64,000 nt of DNA from Glandiceps talaboti (Eukaryota; Hemichordata; Enteropneusta; Spengelidae). Both the position numbers and the translations under genes were made by a program. The DNA lies in NCBI RefSeq assembly GCF_964340395.1, contig NC_135553.1, positions 27,845,449 to 27,909,448 of the forward strand, written 5' to 3'. The notes below the pieces were generated by a model, which worked only from the letters and a program-made list of their open reading frames with translations, was not told the origin of the DNA and searched no databases. The first letter of the stretch is position 1; each line of letters begins with the position of its first letter. Positions 42,727 through 57,111 of this stretch are shown here, piece after piece.

Positions 42727-42839
42727 AAGCGCACGCGCGCTTGTTTGTTTATTTAGTTAGTTACATATAGTTAGCTAGTCAGCCAGTTCGTCAGTTAGTT
42801 AGTTCGTCAATAAATTAGTTAGTTAGTGGATGGATGAAT

Positions 42840-44180
42840 GGGTAGGATGAATTGATGTATGGTTGGGGGTTGTTATCTGTTAATTATTTCTTCCATATCA
42901 ATTGTTTTTAAAACGTTTTATATTAATTAGTCAAATCGTTTTCTCTTTTGGTTACGTTGATGCATAGACAATAGGGGGTGAATAGTTGATGTATTTCAAA
43001 GTAATAATGTTCAACTCTACTCATATCAACAGGTGGTTTTAGTTTTAAGGAAACATATTGGTCAAACAACTACTTATAAAGTAACTGACTGTATGCCGCT
43101 ATGGTAGATTTCTATTTTTAGCAATACTGTACAGTACAGGTGTTATAACTTACTGGGTTCGAAGGTCAACAGACTGTTATCAATACTTTGTGCTAATTAT
43201 TTTTTCACATATGGTTTGAACATGGTGTATCAATACCATTGCACAAAACACGTAAAGATGTATCCATTACGTTATACAAGCGCCAATATGGCAGTGGTCA
43301 ATATTACACAAATTGTGTATATGGCCGGTTGTCTCCAGTTGCATGGTGTATGTTAACCTTTAGATTTTATTTGATGATATCCCCGCAGTTTAAAAATACT
43401 ATTCGCAGTGCATTACTCCCTTTTCCTTCTTTACATTCGTATTGCTATTTGTACTTAGCATACTAGTACAACTGTACAAGAGATCAAAGTCATACACATG
43501 GATGTATAGTGTATAGCTTACAAGTCCGAGTCGATCTCCATTTTTTGAAAGTGCATATTGCTATATCTACGTTCCTGACGATATTTTAGTTGGACACAAC
43601 ATTGAACCTTGACATACACTTGAGTATTTTCCATTTCATTGACGAGCTAAATCAAGTTTATGATGAGATGATTGTGTTCAAGAGGAGATCTGTAAACGAA
43701 GATAAATAGCCAAATTGACCCGAAGTCATGTACTGTATGAGTCACAGAGTGTCGAGCCAAGATCACACTGCTTGTAATTGTTTTCAATAAAGTTACATCC
43801 CACAATCGTAACTTTTACATTGTCTATAAAAGCACAATGTCTTTCCTTGAAACCGTGTCGGAAACTCAAAGTCCAAAATAATTTCTTGGAGTAAATAGAT
43901 AATAATCATAAATGCCATCCCCTGATCATTGTGTGGTTGAATAATCAATTGGTGTGAAAATTACACAATTATAGTACGGTGGAAATGAAACGGGCTTGTT
44001 TTTAGTTCTCGATCAAAATGATTACTTAATCAACCGTCGAGTTATTTGACTACTCGATTTTGATAACCTGTATGTAAAGTACATAGGTTTCAAATCAATG
44101 TAAGCTTGTGATAAAAAATAGTAAAAGTAGTGTTTATGTTGGTTGGGTGAAACTTTCGAAATACGTAAATATAATTATCT
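42840..44180. other. Intron DNA, no gene recognised
   Basis: No repeats or exons recognised. Confidence 0.35.
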
Positions 44181-44181
44181 A

Positions 44182-44267
<86 letters not shown>

Positions 44268-44348
44268 AGTCAGTCAGTCAGTCAGTCAGTCAGTCAGTCA
44301 GTCAGTCAGTCAGTCAGTCAGTCAGTCAGTCAGTCAGTCAGTCAGTCA

Positions 44349-44420
<72 letters not shown>

Positions 44421-44432
44421 TTCTCTCTCTCC
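44181..44432. repeat. Compound microsatellite (CTGT)n(CAGT)n(CTGT)n(CT)n
   Basis: About 21 CTGT units, 21 CAGT units, 15 CTGT units, then CT. The CAGT block in the middle differs from both flanks by one base per unit. Confidence 0.96.
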
Positions 44433-44689
44433 CCTCTAAGTTATCGCTCTGATTTCTAAATTCGATGAATCTATTGGCGTCAAAAACTTTGTTTAAAAGT
44501 GACCTAAAAAGATAAACTTGACTCAATGGACTACAACCATCTTCCGTATTTGTGTCAGACATGCAAACGGCAAGCCTTTGTGACAACGAATGTTACCTTG
44601 ATGTTTATGTCTGGGTTTCAGTTGACCGTTCTGTGCCTCTACGTGAGGTAGCTTTAATATGAGACGTACACATCTCATGAGTTCGCGTT

Positions 44690-44806
44690 TCCACAATAAA
44701 ATCAGTTTATGTCTCTCTGTATCCACACTTTGTACGTTTTAAAGTTTCCACAATAAAATCAGTTTATGTCTCTCTCTATCCACACTTTGTAAGTTTTAAA
44801 GTTTCC
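44690..44806. repeat. Tandem duplication of about 56 bp
   Basis: GTTTCCACAATAAAATCAGT, TTATGTCTCTCT, TATCCACACTTTGTA and GTTTTAAA are present twice. Confidence 0.92.
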
Positions 44807-45324
44807 ATAAACGAGTGTGCCGAACCTTTGGTTAACAATTTAATAAGCCAACATATCATAGCAACACATTTCTTATTTTTGGCAATTTCACAACATTACG
44901 AGTTCTGTGTCACGTTCGACCCAATTCTTTGGTAGCATCAGAATAATGGGAGCGGTTTAACGAGTGAATAAGTCATTACTGATAACAAAACGATGCACGT
45001 GTACACCCGACACAACATACAAATAATATAAAGTGGAACCCGTAAAACCAAGCCGAAGTTTTTAATGGCTGCATTTGAAAGAAGACGTGTATGTGTTGTG
45101 AATTTCTAATTCTGCAATATGGGTGTGGTGCGCTTCCAGTTTTTGAGTCACAGGTCACTAATCTCACAGGTATTCTTTCAAAGTTTCCATTGAACGGTTC
45201 AGTGAGTTTATAAGCACATGGTCGAAACCATATTGGATAGCAAAAATGTTCACACCTTTGGATGAATGGTTTTTTCAAGCCCAAGAGACGTTTGACGAGG
45301 TTCAGTCAACTAGTTTGTGCTTTT
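44807..45324. other. Intron DNA, no gene recognised
   Basis: Nothing supported. Confidence 0.35.
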
Positions 45325-47361
45325 TTAGCTCCGCTGTCAGCGAAAGCTGAAAGCGTAGCTTTAGGTATAGGTGGGTATTGAGGTATAGAGAGTAGAGTGA
45401 ATCATAGGTGTCCGTCAAACTTTTATATTTTTACTATCTACTCCATAAGTGACAGTCGGAATTCTTCGATATTTGGTGTGCATGTTCCCTGGGGGAGGCT
45501 ATTCAGATTTGTTCATGCCAAGTTGATCTGTGCCATTTTCAATTTTTTATGATTTTTTTTCATAAAATGTCATTTTCATCAACTCCTTGAAAACCTCTTA
45601 TTAGATTGCTTTGATATCTGGCGTGTTGATGCGCAGGGGGTAGCTTACTCAGATTTGTTAATTTCAAGTCAGCACATCCTCATTTTTATTTTTTATGATT
45701 TTTTTTTTGTAATTTGAAAAAAAAATGAATATGTTAATGAGCATAATGACCGACGCCATATTGGAAATCAGTCGACGAGACTTTAAGTAAACTGCCACTT
45801 TTCAAAAGACACTATTGACGTCAAACAAGCAATGTAATATGTGCTATAGTCATGATTCTACGCATTGGGCGCCCAAATGACAAGCGTTTGTTCGAAACAG
45901 GGTTGTAAACTTCAAATCCAATTCTGCACCCTTCTACATAATCAGCCAGTCCGCAACATCCTCATTTGCATACTCTATCCTGATTCGACCAGAAGCTGAA
46001 GGTGACCTCATTCGACCGAGCGATTTTCCACAGCAAGTATCTTGAGTATCAAAACAGGACGTTCTTAGTACTCACTAAAATCACACTTCAGACCCACTAT
46101 AAAAGTGTGATGTTTTCAGATAACATGTAACTTGTGGTTAATTCTATATTGTCGTGCAATTTGGAATGACAGTGAACCAGAATTCAGACAACTTGCGTAA
46201 GGAAGGGCATGCCAGGCATGCGGTTGAAGTTTAAATATGGCCGACAGTTCACATGTAAAGTTAACGACATGAACGTGTCTTGCCTTTCCAAAATGCAAAA
46301 TATTTGGCAAGTAAAAATAATTAAAATAATTACAACTTTAATTTGGCTTCAGACTTTGCATTATGTTTTGCGTATCTTTCCCCGTTTTACATGTAAATCC
46401 GAAAAGGTTCTCTCTCATCATGTCATCAGTGTCAGTGATCATACCGCGCGGGGTAGTCCTCGGGTGCACGAGTCTGTATTACTGACTTGACTCTAAACAC
46501 CGGAGGGGGAGGGACAATTGTCAGAATCGAGTCCCGAATTCCTTCGTATGCAAGCAGGACTACGTGCGGGGCTGCTTTGAGTACGAGCGAAGTGAGGCAT
46601 GTTGAGGTATTTTGTTGAGAATTATAAATATTGCGAAATGTCAAGTACAAGGTTTAAATACAATGGGTTTAGTTTACAACACTTTTGATCACGCAGATTT
46701 TGTTGTTGTGATGAAAAGAAATTAAAAAAAGATCATTTCAACCATTTCGTTGTGTTTTCTTTGTGAAAGGTAACCGAACATGAACGAGTGTTACCACTGT
46801 AACGTATGGCTGAGAATGACTCTCTTCCGGGTACTGGAGATTGTCGCCGTACGGAAACTAAGATGGCGATTAATACATTTCTTCCCTATATATATCTACC
46901 ACAACTAGAACAAGTTGAATGTTGTTGACTTTGTAAATTTGTTAGAAAATTGAAATTGAAATTGCCTCAAAATTATTTTAGATCCCTAGTTTATTTCATT
47001 CTTCATTAAAATTTTCCAGGGTTACAGCTGTAAGACACTGGAATTACTTATAGCCAACCTCAAAATCCTCTTTTTTTCTTTTTCTTGTGTGCATTTCCCA
47101 GTCATTTTTTTCTGAGATTTTGTGCAATTTTTCATAACAGTAGATTTTTGTTATAAAATGGTGACTATGGTATAAAAGTACAATACATTACCAACTTCTG
47201 TGTAAAATGTGTTTTATAGTGAGACATCATATGAAACCACTAACCACTTTATTGCATCGCTAAAACAAAACTGCATAGTGACTCGAAGAGCTGAAGACCT
47301 GAACCACTTCTACATGTCACCAAAATAAAAAATTAAATTAAAAAAAAAAACAGCGGAGCTA
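45325..47361. mobile_element. Element with short inverted ends AGCTCCGCTGT / ACAGCGGAGCT
   Basis: The left end TTTTTTAGCTCCGCTGTCAG (45325) and the right end ACAGCGGAGCTATTCTGACC (47350) form an 11-bp inverted pair bordering about 2.0 kb of non-coding DNA with poly-T and poly-A stretches near the ends. The class is unknown, possibly a non-autonomous DNA element. The ends could also be two solo copies. Confidence 0.4.
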
Positions 47362-48354
47362 TTCTGACCGATAGGTCGCTTGTTTAGTGTTGTGCTGAAA
47401 GAAATATTGGAGTCACTGGTGTAGTTTACGTAAACCTTATATTATGTTGCCAGTTTCAACTTCATTTTTATGCGAACCACGTTTCAAGTTTAACTCGCTG
47501 CGGATAAATCATCATAACGCCAATTCCATAAATAAAACCTCAACAGGGAAAATTGTAATTCAACCGATTAACTAATTTGTTGGGTAATTGAGTCAAGGCT
47601 AAATCAAACATGGCGACCGGTTCTCATGGTTGCTATGGCAATGACGCACTTCCTGCAATTACTTGATCTGAATACGTATACCGTAATGGTAATATGGAAA
47701 TTAGAATCTAAAACTAGTGTTGCATTCATGGTATAGTAGCGTTGTCGTCATCTATTTCCTGCCTCGACAAGTTAGATCTAGATCTATCCCCGAGCCTTAA
47801 AAGTCGTCGAGGTATTTGAGACATCACAAATTAGTGGTACCCTTGGGGAATATATCGTATGATGTATATTTTAGCAGAACGGAGTATTTGATTCATTATA
47901 TGGGTGATGCTATTCGTGACGTCCATGGTTATGTAGAATATAACTCACTAAATTGTACTTCCAGTTTCAATTATATATTTTGAATTATATACCACAGCAT
48001 TCGTTCAATTTCGATTTGGATATCAAATGAAAATTCTCTATCATAGTCTTGCTAGTGTTCCATTCGTTATCTCCTTTTTTCTCAAATCGGAATTTGTCAT
48101 GTTATTAAACTGTTAGTGTTACCAAAATATCTCCAGCAATTCAATTGTTAATTGTGTATTTAGTAACGCGTTGTCATGACAATGAATACATTGATATCAA
48201 GCGAATACCTCTATCGGTATGTAATTAAGCCATGATAGAATAGACTATTAGATGTGGTATTATACATTCAACCACGGCTTACGTTGGTAGAGCAGGTCAA
48301 GGTCCTATGTATGTGTATATGTGTTGTGGCATTGTATATATCTGTGTATCTGTG
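47362..48354. other. Intron DNA, no gene recognised
   Basis: Nothing supported. Confidence 0.35.
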
Positions 48355-48470
48355 TATGTAAGTATGTATGTATGTATGTATGTATGTATGTATGTATGTA
48401 GGTAGGTAGGTAGGTAGGTAGGTAGGTAGGCAGGCAGGCAGGCAGGTAGGTAGGTAGGTATACATGCATG
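48355..48470. repeat. (GTAT)(GTAG)(GCAG)(GTAG) compound microsatellite
   Basis: Tetranucleotide runs that change by one base per block. Confidence 0.95.
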
Positions 48471-48639
48471 CATGTAATGTAAATATGTATTTTTGTGTTA
48501 TACACGATTTGATTCCATATTGACGTGAAAAGGAACGGCAAAGAATGTCGACGTCCACCAGTATAGACCAGATGTACACTCAATGATTTGTACAATGCCT
48601 CTCATAAGGGTTGGTTGCACAATATTATATGACGCGGTA

Positions 48640-48870
48640 TGCGTGATATAATTATGAATAACTTATTTGACTCGATCACTATATTTTCAACAACCTAACC
48701 AACCTATTTTGGACTTCAATAACTTATTTGACTCGATCACATTTCATTTTGGATAACTTATTTGAGTCGACCACTACATTTCATTTTGGACAACTTATTT
48801 TGCTCTTTGACTGAGTAACTTATTTGAGTCGACAATCACATTTCATTTTGGACAACTTATTTTGCACTGG
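48640..48870. repeat. Diverged tandem repeat of about 50 bp
   Basis: AACTTATTTGACTCGATCAC and CATTTCATTTTGGACAACTT recur four to five times with variable spacing. Confidence 0.75.
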
Positions 48871-49334
48871 CCATGTGTACATCTCATTCAAGTACTCTAT
48901 CACACGTTCTTCCAGTAGACCTATTTGAACACCCCGAGTCACTGGAGATGTTTACCATCCCGAAAAAGGAATCGACGCAAGTGTTACATGCATTATTTTG
49001 AATTACTTTTCAGTAGGATAGGGGTTCCATTTAATCATGACTCGAAAATACATATTCATCACGTATCGGTACTCTGTGCTCTGGAGGTCGAGTGTATCAA
49101 AACATACATGTAAGACACTAGGAAGGGGGGGGGGGTACGTTAGGGTTGATGTGGAGAGTCCTACCAATGATGTGTGAGACTCCAGACTCACATTCAAAGT
49201 TTACTGTAGTATACTGGGTGAGACCTGCATGGACAATGTCGATATCGTCCCTCCAGCGATACTACTACATTACAATAGACACATAAAATTGTTCATTGTT
49301 CATGTTGTATGACAGTCTCCGCTACACACACACA

Positions 49335-49437
<103 letters not shown>

Positions 49438-49599
49438 ATGCCTATGAACTGTACGGAGCTAACTACCAATTCATTGGAACATGTACTGACTTATCAGCCA
49501 AGTTGTACCTATGGAAGTGTAAAGCTAAAACATTTAAACAGGAGAGAAAGGTACATCTTAGACACAAGCATTCATGTAGTGTTCAGTGATGTACAGTGA

Positions 49600-49601
49600 C
49601 C

Positions 49602-49643
<42 letters not shown>
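49600..49643. repeat. (CAGA)n microsatellite
   Basis: About 11 tetranucleotide units. Confidence 0.93.
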
Positions 49644-49644
<1 letters not shown>

Positions 49645-51003
49645 AGCATAGCATAACCTCTAAAAAGGCGCGTGACAAAGGTAACTGGGTGACAAACAAC
49701 ACTAATTTGAACGATATACATGAGAACCATATATTATACTAGGTCAATTGTAAGTTGATAGATGGTGTTACATGAAAGAGAGCGTGCGAAGGCTATACAA
49801 GAAGTAAAGAGGCGCCCATCCTGACACAGCCGGGTACATACCTTTTTGTCAAATTGACGTCATAACCCAAGTATGTCAGGTTCACAATGTATAAATTGCG
49901 TGCATTTTGACATAAGAAAACATATTTTCAGTGAGAAATCTGGTGACTCGATTTGATTCAAGGATGTTTCCTGGAACATACTTTCTCTCTAAGCCATATT
50001 ATGTTGACTGGAATTTGGCAATCGCATACAGCCATGTATTTTCCTATTTTAGATATGTCCGTCATCTCGAAATATACGTGCAAGTCATACTGTTTCACCT
50101 TATAACCTTGGTATGGTTAGTGGTAGATGTTGTTACCTCTTTTAGTATTGGAATTAAATATGGGTGGTGTTTTCAAATCCACAAGTAGTTATAAAACATA
50201 CTATCTTTATATCACTGTTAAAAAAAGGACATCATAATCTCAGGTCCACACCCACCAGCGAAAGTGAATTAAAGTAGTGAACTGAACCCGGTAGATCATG
50301 TACCACGCAAGACTAAACATGTCCTTCGTAAGTGTTTGCTTTCATGATTTTCTAAAAAGAGACCAAGAGCATGATGAGATGAAGCTTCTTTCATTGAGGA
50401 ATGTCAAAACGTTATATTAGGAATGTATTGAATACCTGTATTGTTCAAGATTACCTTTGTTGACCCGTGTGCATGTGTAGGTTTCGTTGACCACTTACAT
50501 TTATACCTGCCTTCCATTGTGAAATACACAAGTGCAAATCACAGAGGCAGACACTTTGTAAGGCAAACTTTGACAAATTGTGCTACTGGGCGATAGGTAT
50601 GTAGGAGCAAAGTCCTTACACTTTAAAACGTTATTGGAATGCTGCCGGTATTTTGGTCAGAAACAAACTGCTTTAATACAACAGTCTTTGAAAGTTTTTT
50701 TAAATATTTTCTCATACGCCTGGTAAAAGGAACAGACTGAGTATAAACCGACTGTTGCAACAGCACAAGCGTAGTCAATTCACTCACCGTTTATCTCAAA
50801 CTGCAATGCCAATCCCCTGATATCTGTAATAATAATGCAGACTATTAAACGTATAACGTACTGGTTGTTAAAAACATTTATTTACGATGAAATTTAAATT
50901 GAGAGTTACACATGCAATACGTTGTAGTGCTAGGGAAGACATTATGAAAAACAAGATGAAACAAAACAAATAAATTCACCCACTAGATTTACGAGAGGTA
51001 AAT
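49644..51003. other. Intron DNA, no gene recognised
   Basis: An 85-codon open frame at 49931-50188 shows no recognisable domain. Confidence 0.35.
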
Positions 51004-51358
51004 TTAAAACTGAATGCCTTCCATGAGGGCAAAGTCCTAATATATATTTGTTCCTACACAATAATTGTTCGAATGCAAAATTCAGAGATATAACTATCAT
51101 GCATGACATAAAACGTAATTGGCAAATTAATTATACCAAACTGTAATAAAGCTAGCATATTGTCTAATTACAGAAAAAATCTTAAAGTACGCAAATAAAT
51201 CAGTGAGATTATAAACTACATCAACAATCTTTAAAGAACACATGCACTTTCTTAAAATGATATCATTAATGTAGGAACCAAAGTATGTGAAATTGGAAGT
51301 TTGCATTTCAAAGGTATTCTATCCTAATTATCAACAATCATTAATTGAAAGCTACGTC

Positions 51359-51411
<53 letters not shown>

Positions 51412-51745
51412 GCTAGCTATATAGGACGGTGCGCTTTGGTATGGTTGATGTTTGTACCAAATTATATTGAATATGAAGTATGTTTTCTTAAGATACAGCC
51501 TAATTAAAGAACATAATTAATTAAGTAAATGAGTCATTAAAACTATAAGCTACAAAAACCTTTATAGGCCACTTTCATTTTATTATGCTTTATAAATGTA
51601 CTAAGTTACATGGAATTTGAAGTCTTAAGATATAGCCTAATTACCAAAAGATTATTAATTATGCAAATATCTCATTCATATTTATAGGATGTTTACTTAA
51701 ACCTGATAAGTTCTTACAATTACCATAATGGAGAGATGTAGCAAG
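51004..51745. mobile_element. Fourth copy of the 70-bp-TIR MITE family, inverted
   Basis: Starts TTTAAAACTGAATGCCTTCC (family terminus, opposite orientation to 42153). The interior has ACCAAATTATATTGAATATG, TTAAGATATAGCCTAATTAC and AATTATGCAAATA, reverse complements of the other copies. The right terminus is decayed. A (CAA)n run (51358-51411) lies inside. Confidence 0.75.
51358..51411. repeat. (CAA)n microsatellite
   Basis: About 18 trinucleotide units. Confidence 0.96.
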
Positions 51746-53331
51746 TTAATTAGAATTGATGTAGTAGTTTTTAGATATCGTCTTCACAGACTGACAGAGA
51801 GACACTAAATAATATAAACATGAAAACAAAGATAAATAGAATGATATATACTTTTCTTCTTACGTGTAATGTGGTAGGCAAGGACTACGAGAAAAAGTTC
51901 TACATTGGAAAACTAGCTTTCAATTGCAATGATGGATTAGTTGACTGGACTGACTGGGTTGGGTCTTGTATGTATCTCTGGAATTAATTCACATTGCAGT
52001 GGTGGATCCGTTGACTAATGACAGTAATGTTAGTAGGGCAGCAACATTTACTCGTATACTGACACCGGAATGTTTATATATCCAGGCAGCTCTGCGATAT
52101 CGTGAACTTATGAGCCCAGAATACTTAGCTCAGTCATGCGACCTTAGTTTGCGTTTAGCCAAGCGTGGTAACCATAGAAACCAAGCACCTGTCTCCTCTG
52201 GGATGACAAATTTGTCAACATAATTATTCAAATGGATTATGAAAGAATGACAGCATAGTAATAACAGAAATTGCTGTTTTTAGAATTAAAAGGGCGTAAT
52301 CATCAATATGCCAATATATAACAAAAAGTCAACAGCGATTTTAGATTAAATCTTTGTTGTATTTTGTATTCTAATAGGTCAGACACTTTTCTAGATTGCA
52401 GATTTCCGTCGTTGAATCTTAGTATTCCATTTCTATACATTGAACTTTTTATGACAAAAGATCTTGTTTTACCATAAAAAATAATTAAATAATCAAATAT
52501 AATATCATATAATAATAATAATAATAATAATTTTTTTTTTAATTAATCCAGTTTATTTGCATATTAACCACCCTAAGTGGGGTTGTTTGTTATGCTGAGT
52601 TCAAAAAAGTGGTCATTTTATGAACATCCATTGCCATGGCAACCTAAATCACCACAATGTACGGATAATATGTAGATTATTTTTCCTACATTTGACATAA
52701 ATATGAAAAAAACATTCGTAAACAAATTTTCAGAGGGCATCAGCCTTCAGCCCAGGTTCAGTCCCTTGTAAAATTAAGAAAAATTGTGAATGATAATGAA
52801 TTACGTTTATTTGAGTGAACTCGCATGAATGGCATATCTCAGCTTGTTGTAAGGTGTATGGCCGTTGTGTAACTAACTACAGACTCACGATCGTATCTGC
52901 TGGTACACAACAGTATCAGTGAGTGTCACATAAAATTTGTCACAATAGCCATGCATAAAAGTGCATGAGTTATTACTAATTTTCCTTTGACCAGAGGTCG
53001 AGAAAAGGAAGCATTTGCTTTACTGTGGTACAGTGAGATTGAGAGACTGCAGAATCGCGATACATAAAGGGACTTCAGGATCACGGTGTCGATTCATTGA
53101 TTAACGCAAAAACAAATGTGGCCACCAACAATTTTTGTTCTGTTTTCAAGAAGTACATGATAAAGTGTACATCTTGCCACATTGTTATAATATGACATTA
53201 TCAGAAGACAGATATTTCAATGAAAATATAATATTTTTGCTATATAATCATTTCACCAGGCCAATGGTAAATACCCTGGAAATTTTTTTTTTTAAATTTT
53301 AAGTTGAAATATATTGGGCGAGGTAAAAATT
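51746..53331. other. Intron DNA, no gene recognised
   Basis: (AAT)n near 52510-52530. The 85-codon frame at 51966-52223 is discussed under rejected observations. Confidence 0.35.
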
Positions 53332-53759
53332 ATTAGGGCGGCCCTTTTTATTTTTCTGTTTCTCATCTCCCGACCGACCCTAATTTGCAGCTCCGACATC
53401 AGAAAAAAAAAAGTTTTTTTATTTCCGACCGACCCCTGAGCACAGCAAAATTGTAAGGTTCCCCATGGCGTCTTAGGCCAGTTCTGCCGAGGCCACGACC
53501 TTGCGACATTGGCCCCCTAAAATTACAAATGAAGCAATAATTTTCCCACCTTGCGTCGCTTTGGCGCATTCATTTTACGGCAGACATCAAAATTATCTAA
53601 GTCCACGGCCGGACCAGGCCAGGCTCTGACTCGACGTGAATCCCACAAGAAGTATACTGACTGCGTAAGGGAAAGTTTTGTTGACATCATATAAGATACA
53701 GTGACAACGCGCAGTTCTATTGTTAACATAAAAAATGCCACAAAAAGATCAACTTTGAT

Positions 53760-54620
53760 AAACTTAATCTACAAATTAAAACATTAGAGGGATTAGATGA
53801 GACGTCGAAATAAAATGGACGTCTCTCGTCAAATGTTTTGTCTACTGTCACTGTCGTGACCTCTGACCTAATCACTGACGTGTGCGAAACACTGAACTTG
53901 CTATCGGAACATCTATCTGCCATGCCACAGCTCAGAAGCCTTCGTGAACCAAATTTATGGGACAGGTTGTGATTTTCATTTGTTGATGGGTTAAATTAAA
54001 TGAGTACATGTGTATTTTGCTGTGTTAGGGGATCGTGTTGCATGATGTTGACAGTGCTAGTGACACATGTGAATGTTGGGCACTGAATCAATGCGTAATC
54101 ACTGGCATGGCCACTATAGACGGCCGATGTATGTGCGCCCGGTCGTCAGACATGAAGAACGAACTGGTCGTGCAAATCAGAAAAAAATTAATGTAATATT
54201 TACAGAGCATCCCAACTTTGACTTTGTTGATAGTTTTAGTTAAAGATTCAAGTTCTGAGTTTCAAGGACACCTAATGTCAGCTTTCCGTATCATGGCAAG
54301 TTTACGGTACGTAACTATGCTGTCATTTGATATAGCAGGACCAAATCATGATACACAGCCAGTAACGGTTAATTAATAACAAATAAATTATTTTAAAGTT
54401 TTTTTGACTATTATTTGTAAGTTTTTCGTTCACATTTGTTACTTTTTAAAGTCAGGGATTTTTTTTCTTCAAAATGTCATGAATTTGAAGAGGGAATGAT
54501 ACACACAGCAGTGTACTAACAATTTAAAAAATGAAACAAGTGGTTACAAGTTTAGGATTTCTCAAAGTTTTTATTCAATCATATGTTCACTGTGACTTAT
54601 TTTGAAGTTGTTCATTGTCC
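53760..54620. repeat. Dispersed repeat, inverted copy of 17.84-19.25 kb
   Basis: Contains GTCATTTGATATAGCAGGA, CACAGCCAGTAACGGTTAAT and GATCGTGTTGCATGATGTTG, the complements of segments at 18.2 and 18.9 kb. Confidence 0.75.
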
Positions 54621-54720
54621 TTGTCTGAAAAAAAGGAATTATAAATTTTAGCACTGCTATTCATTGATATTCAGATTAAAAATTGTGACTGCCTGGCTGT
54701 CAAATCTTTCTAAACAATAT

Positions 54721-54865
<145 letters not shown>

Positions 54866-55005
54866 CTTAAAATTACATAATCTTAATTGCCTTCTTTTTC
54901 TAAGGTGTAATGTGTAGTACACAATTTTCAAAAAATAGCTTACTGGGAACTTATTATGAATGGAATTTTTTAATGTAGTTAGGTAATGGTCTATACGTAA
55001 TGGAA

Positions 55006-55043
55006 TATCTCAGACCACAGTATCTCTATAGTGGTCTGAGATA
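55006..55043. repeat. Palindrome TATCTCAGACCAC / GTGGTCTGAGATA
   Basis: Perfect 13-bp arms around a 12-bp spacer. Same core as 13669, 22101 and 26676. Confidence 0.9.
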
Positions 55044-55864
55044 ATTTATATGAATATTTCATAGACAATAATAATTGACCCCACTCCCTGTCAAATGACA
55101 CCACTTTTTGGAACCAAGGGCCTAGGGGCCTGTGTCCCCACTTGTTCATGACATTCACAAGCCATTAACGGTCCAAGTGCAACAAACCCGCTTGGACCAA
55201 CAAACCCGCGGGCTTGCCTGACGAAAACGGGTGTCATAAAAGTTGTTTGCATCTCTAAAGCTGTTTGTAGTGTTACTTATAATAGCCTAATAAATTGATA
55301 ACAACTGATATAAGACGGAGATAAGGTTTGCCTCAATTGACCCACTCCTTAGAAATGATCTTACGCTGTGAACTACACTGTTTACTTGTGTTATGTAAGA
55401 GCCCATCATCACATGTGTAAATATTGGTACTCTTTGATAACAAGTGGACTTGCTTCTTTAATGGCTTGTCCCAGTAATGTGGAACCCCCCCTCTCACCCA
55501 CAAGTTCACACTGAAGAAAAATGTTTCATAGAAGTAATGGTTTATATAAATAAAAATTCATCTAGCACACTGATGACAATCACGTAAGTGTTTCAAAAAG
55601 TTACATACTAAAGTTCAAATTGGATAACTTGAAAACATTGTTAGCGATGGCAATGCCACTTTGATTAATAGGACGAATGTATTAGTACTCATGATAAAAT
55701 CACACAATAGTTCATGGCTACAGATATACACCCATCAGGATGATAAGTATTTAATCATCTTCTTACAAAGTTGTTCTACAGACTTGTCAACCTTGCTAAA
55801 ATGAAGGCAAGAGACTTGTAACAAGGAATTCAATAAAGAGAAGAGAAATGAAGTTGTATAGAGA
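55044..55864. other. Interior of foldback, no gene recognised
   Basis: Nothing supported. Confidence 0.35.
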
Positions 55865-56312
55865 CTAACAGGACAGAAAGGACAGAGAATAGAACTGAAA
55901 AAATACATTTTTTTTTCTTGCCCCCCTTTTTTTTTTTATTTCGCCCGCCCGACCCGCCTGACTATTTCATTGGAGATGAGAAACAAAAAAAAAAAAAACC
56001 TCACCCTTAATACGGAAAATGTACGTTCAAGTTCTATTTTTTATTGAAGTATAAGAAAAAAATTAAATTTCATAATTTTCATTAAAGCATTTCAGGAAGT
56101 TCATGTTGTCCTTTTCTTTTAAATTTCTGAGAGTATAAAATGTGTTTTGATCAAATTCTCATTACTTTAAGGGTGAGGTTTTTTTTTTTTTTGTTTCTCA
56201 TCTCCAATGAAATAGTCAGGCGGGTCGGGCGGGCGAAATAAAAAAAAAAAGGGGGGCAAGAAAAAAAAATGTATTTTTTCAGTTCTATTCTCTGTCCTTT
56301 CTGTCCTGTTAG
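55865..56312. mobile_element. Inner foldback with 146-bp inverted arms
   Basis: Arms 55865-56010 and 56167-56312 (CTAACAGGACAGAAAGGACA outward, CCTCACCCTTAA inward) are reverse complements of equal length. The right arm abuts the outer element's right arm at 56312/56313. Arm motif GTTTCTCATCTCC is shared with the outer element's ends, so the two families are related. Confidence 0.88.
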
Positions 56313-56739
56313 TCAAAGTTGATCTTTTTGTGGCATTTTTTATGTTAACAATAGAACTGCGCGTTGTCACTGTATCTTATATGATGTCAACAAAACTTTC
56401 CCTTACGCAGTCAGTATACTTCTTGTGGGATTCACGTCGAGTCAGAGCCTGGCCTGGTCCGGCCGTGGACTTAGATAATTTTGATGTCTGCCGTAAAATG
56501 AATGCGCCAAAGCGACGCAAGGTGGGAAAATTATTGCTTCATTTGTAATTTTAGGGGGCCAATGTCGCAAGGTCGTGGCCTCGGCAGAACTGGCCTAAGA
56601 CGCCATGGGGAACCTTACAATTTTGCTGTGCTCAGGGGTCGGTCGGAAATAAAAAAACTTTTTTTTTTCTGATGTCGGAGCTGCAAATTAGGGTCGGTCG
56701 GGAGATGAGAAACAGAAAAATAAAAAGGGCCGCCCTAAT

Positions 56740-57110
56740 GTCCCTAATGTCCCTTTGTCCCTAAAACAGGATGTCAAACAATTTTAGACAAAGCAAACCG
56801 ACAGTATTAAGTTACTAATTGTCATCATCGTATCAAAAAAGTAAAATTGTCCAGTATGCATTTGCCAGATTCCTTAAAACTGTGATTTTTATTATTATAT
56901 ATATATTAAGCCCCTTCTATTGCAATATTAATAGAACAATCATAATAATAATTAAATAATATTACTTTATTTAAATATTGCTCTCTTAGAGGCATCGAAT
57001 GCCAAAACAAAAGAGCTTAATGTTTAAATATCGGAATAATACACAGAATGCCCTAACAGATATACACAGAGGCCATAGAAGACTATACGAAGTCCATCCA
57101 TATGTATTGT
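56740..57110. other. Unassigned AT-rich DNA
   Basis: Nothing supported. Repeated ATGTCCCTAATGTCCC just outside the foldback end. Confidence 0.35.
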
Positions 57111-57111
57111 G

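Noticed and set aside
49931-50188. 85-codon frame with hydrophobic C-terminal half
   Set aside because: Could suggest a membrane segment, but the frame is short, isolated and without similarity I can recognise.
51878-52223. Two apparent exons (GKDYEKKFYIGKLAF ... DWTDWVGS and VDPLTNDSNVSRAATFTR ...) that join in frame and end at TAA
   Set aside because: The intervening intron would be only 32 bp (51968-51999), too short for a chordate-type spliceosomal intron. No domain was recognised beyond a vague WTDW motif.
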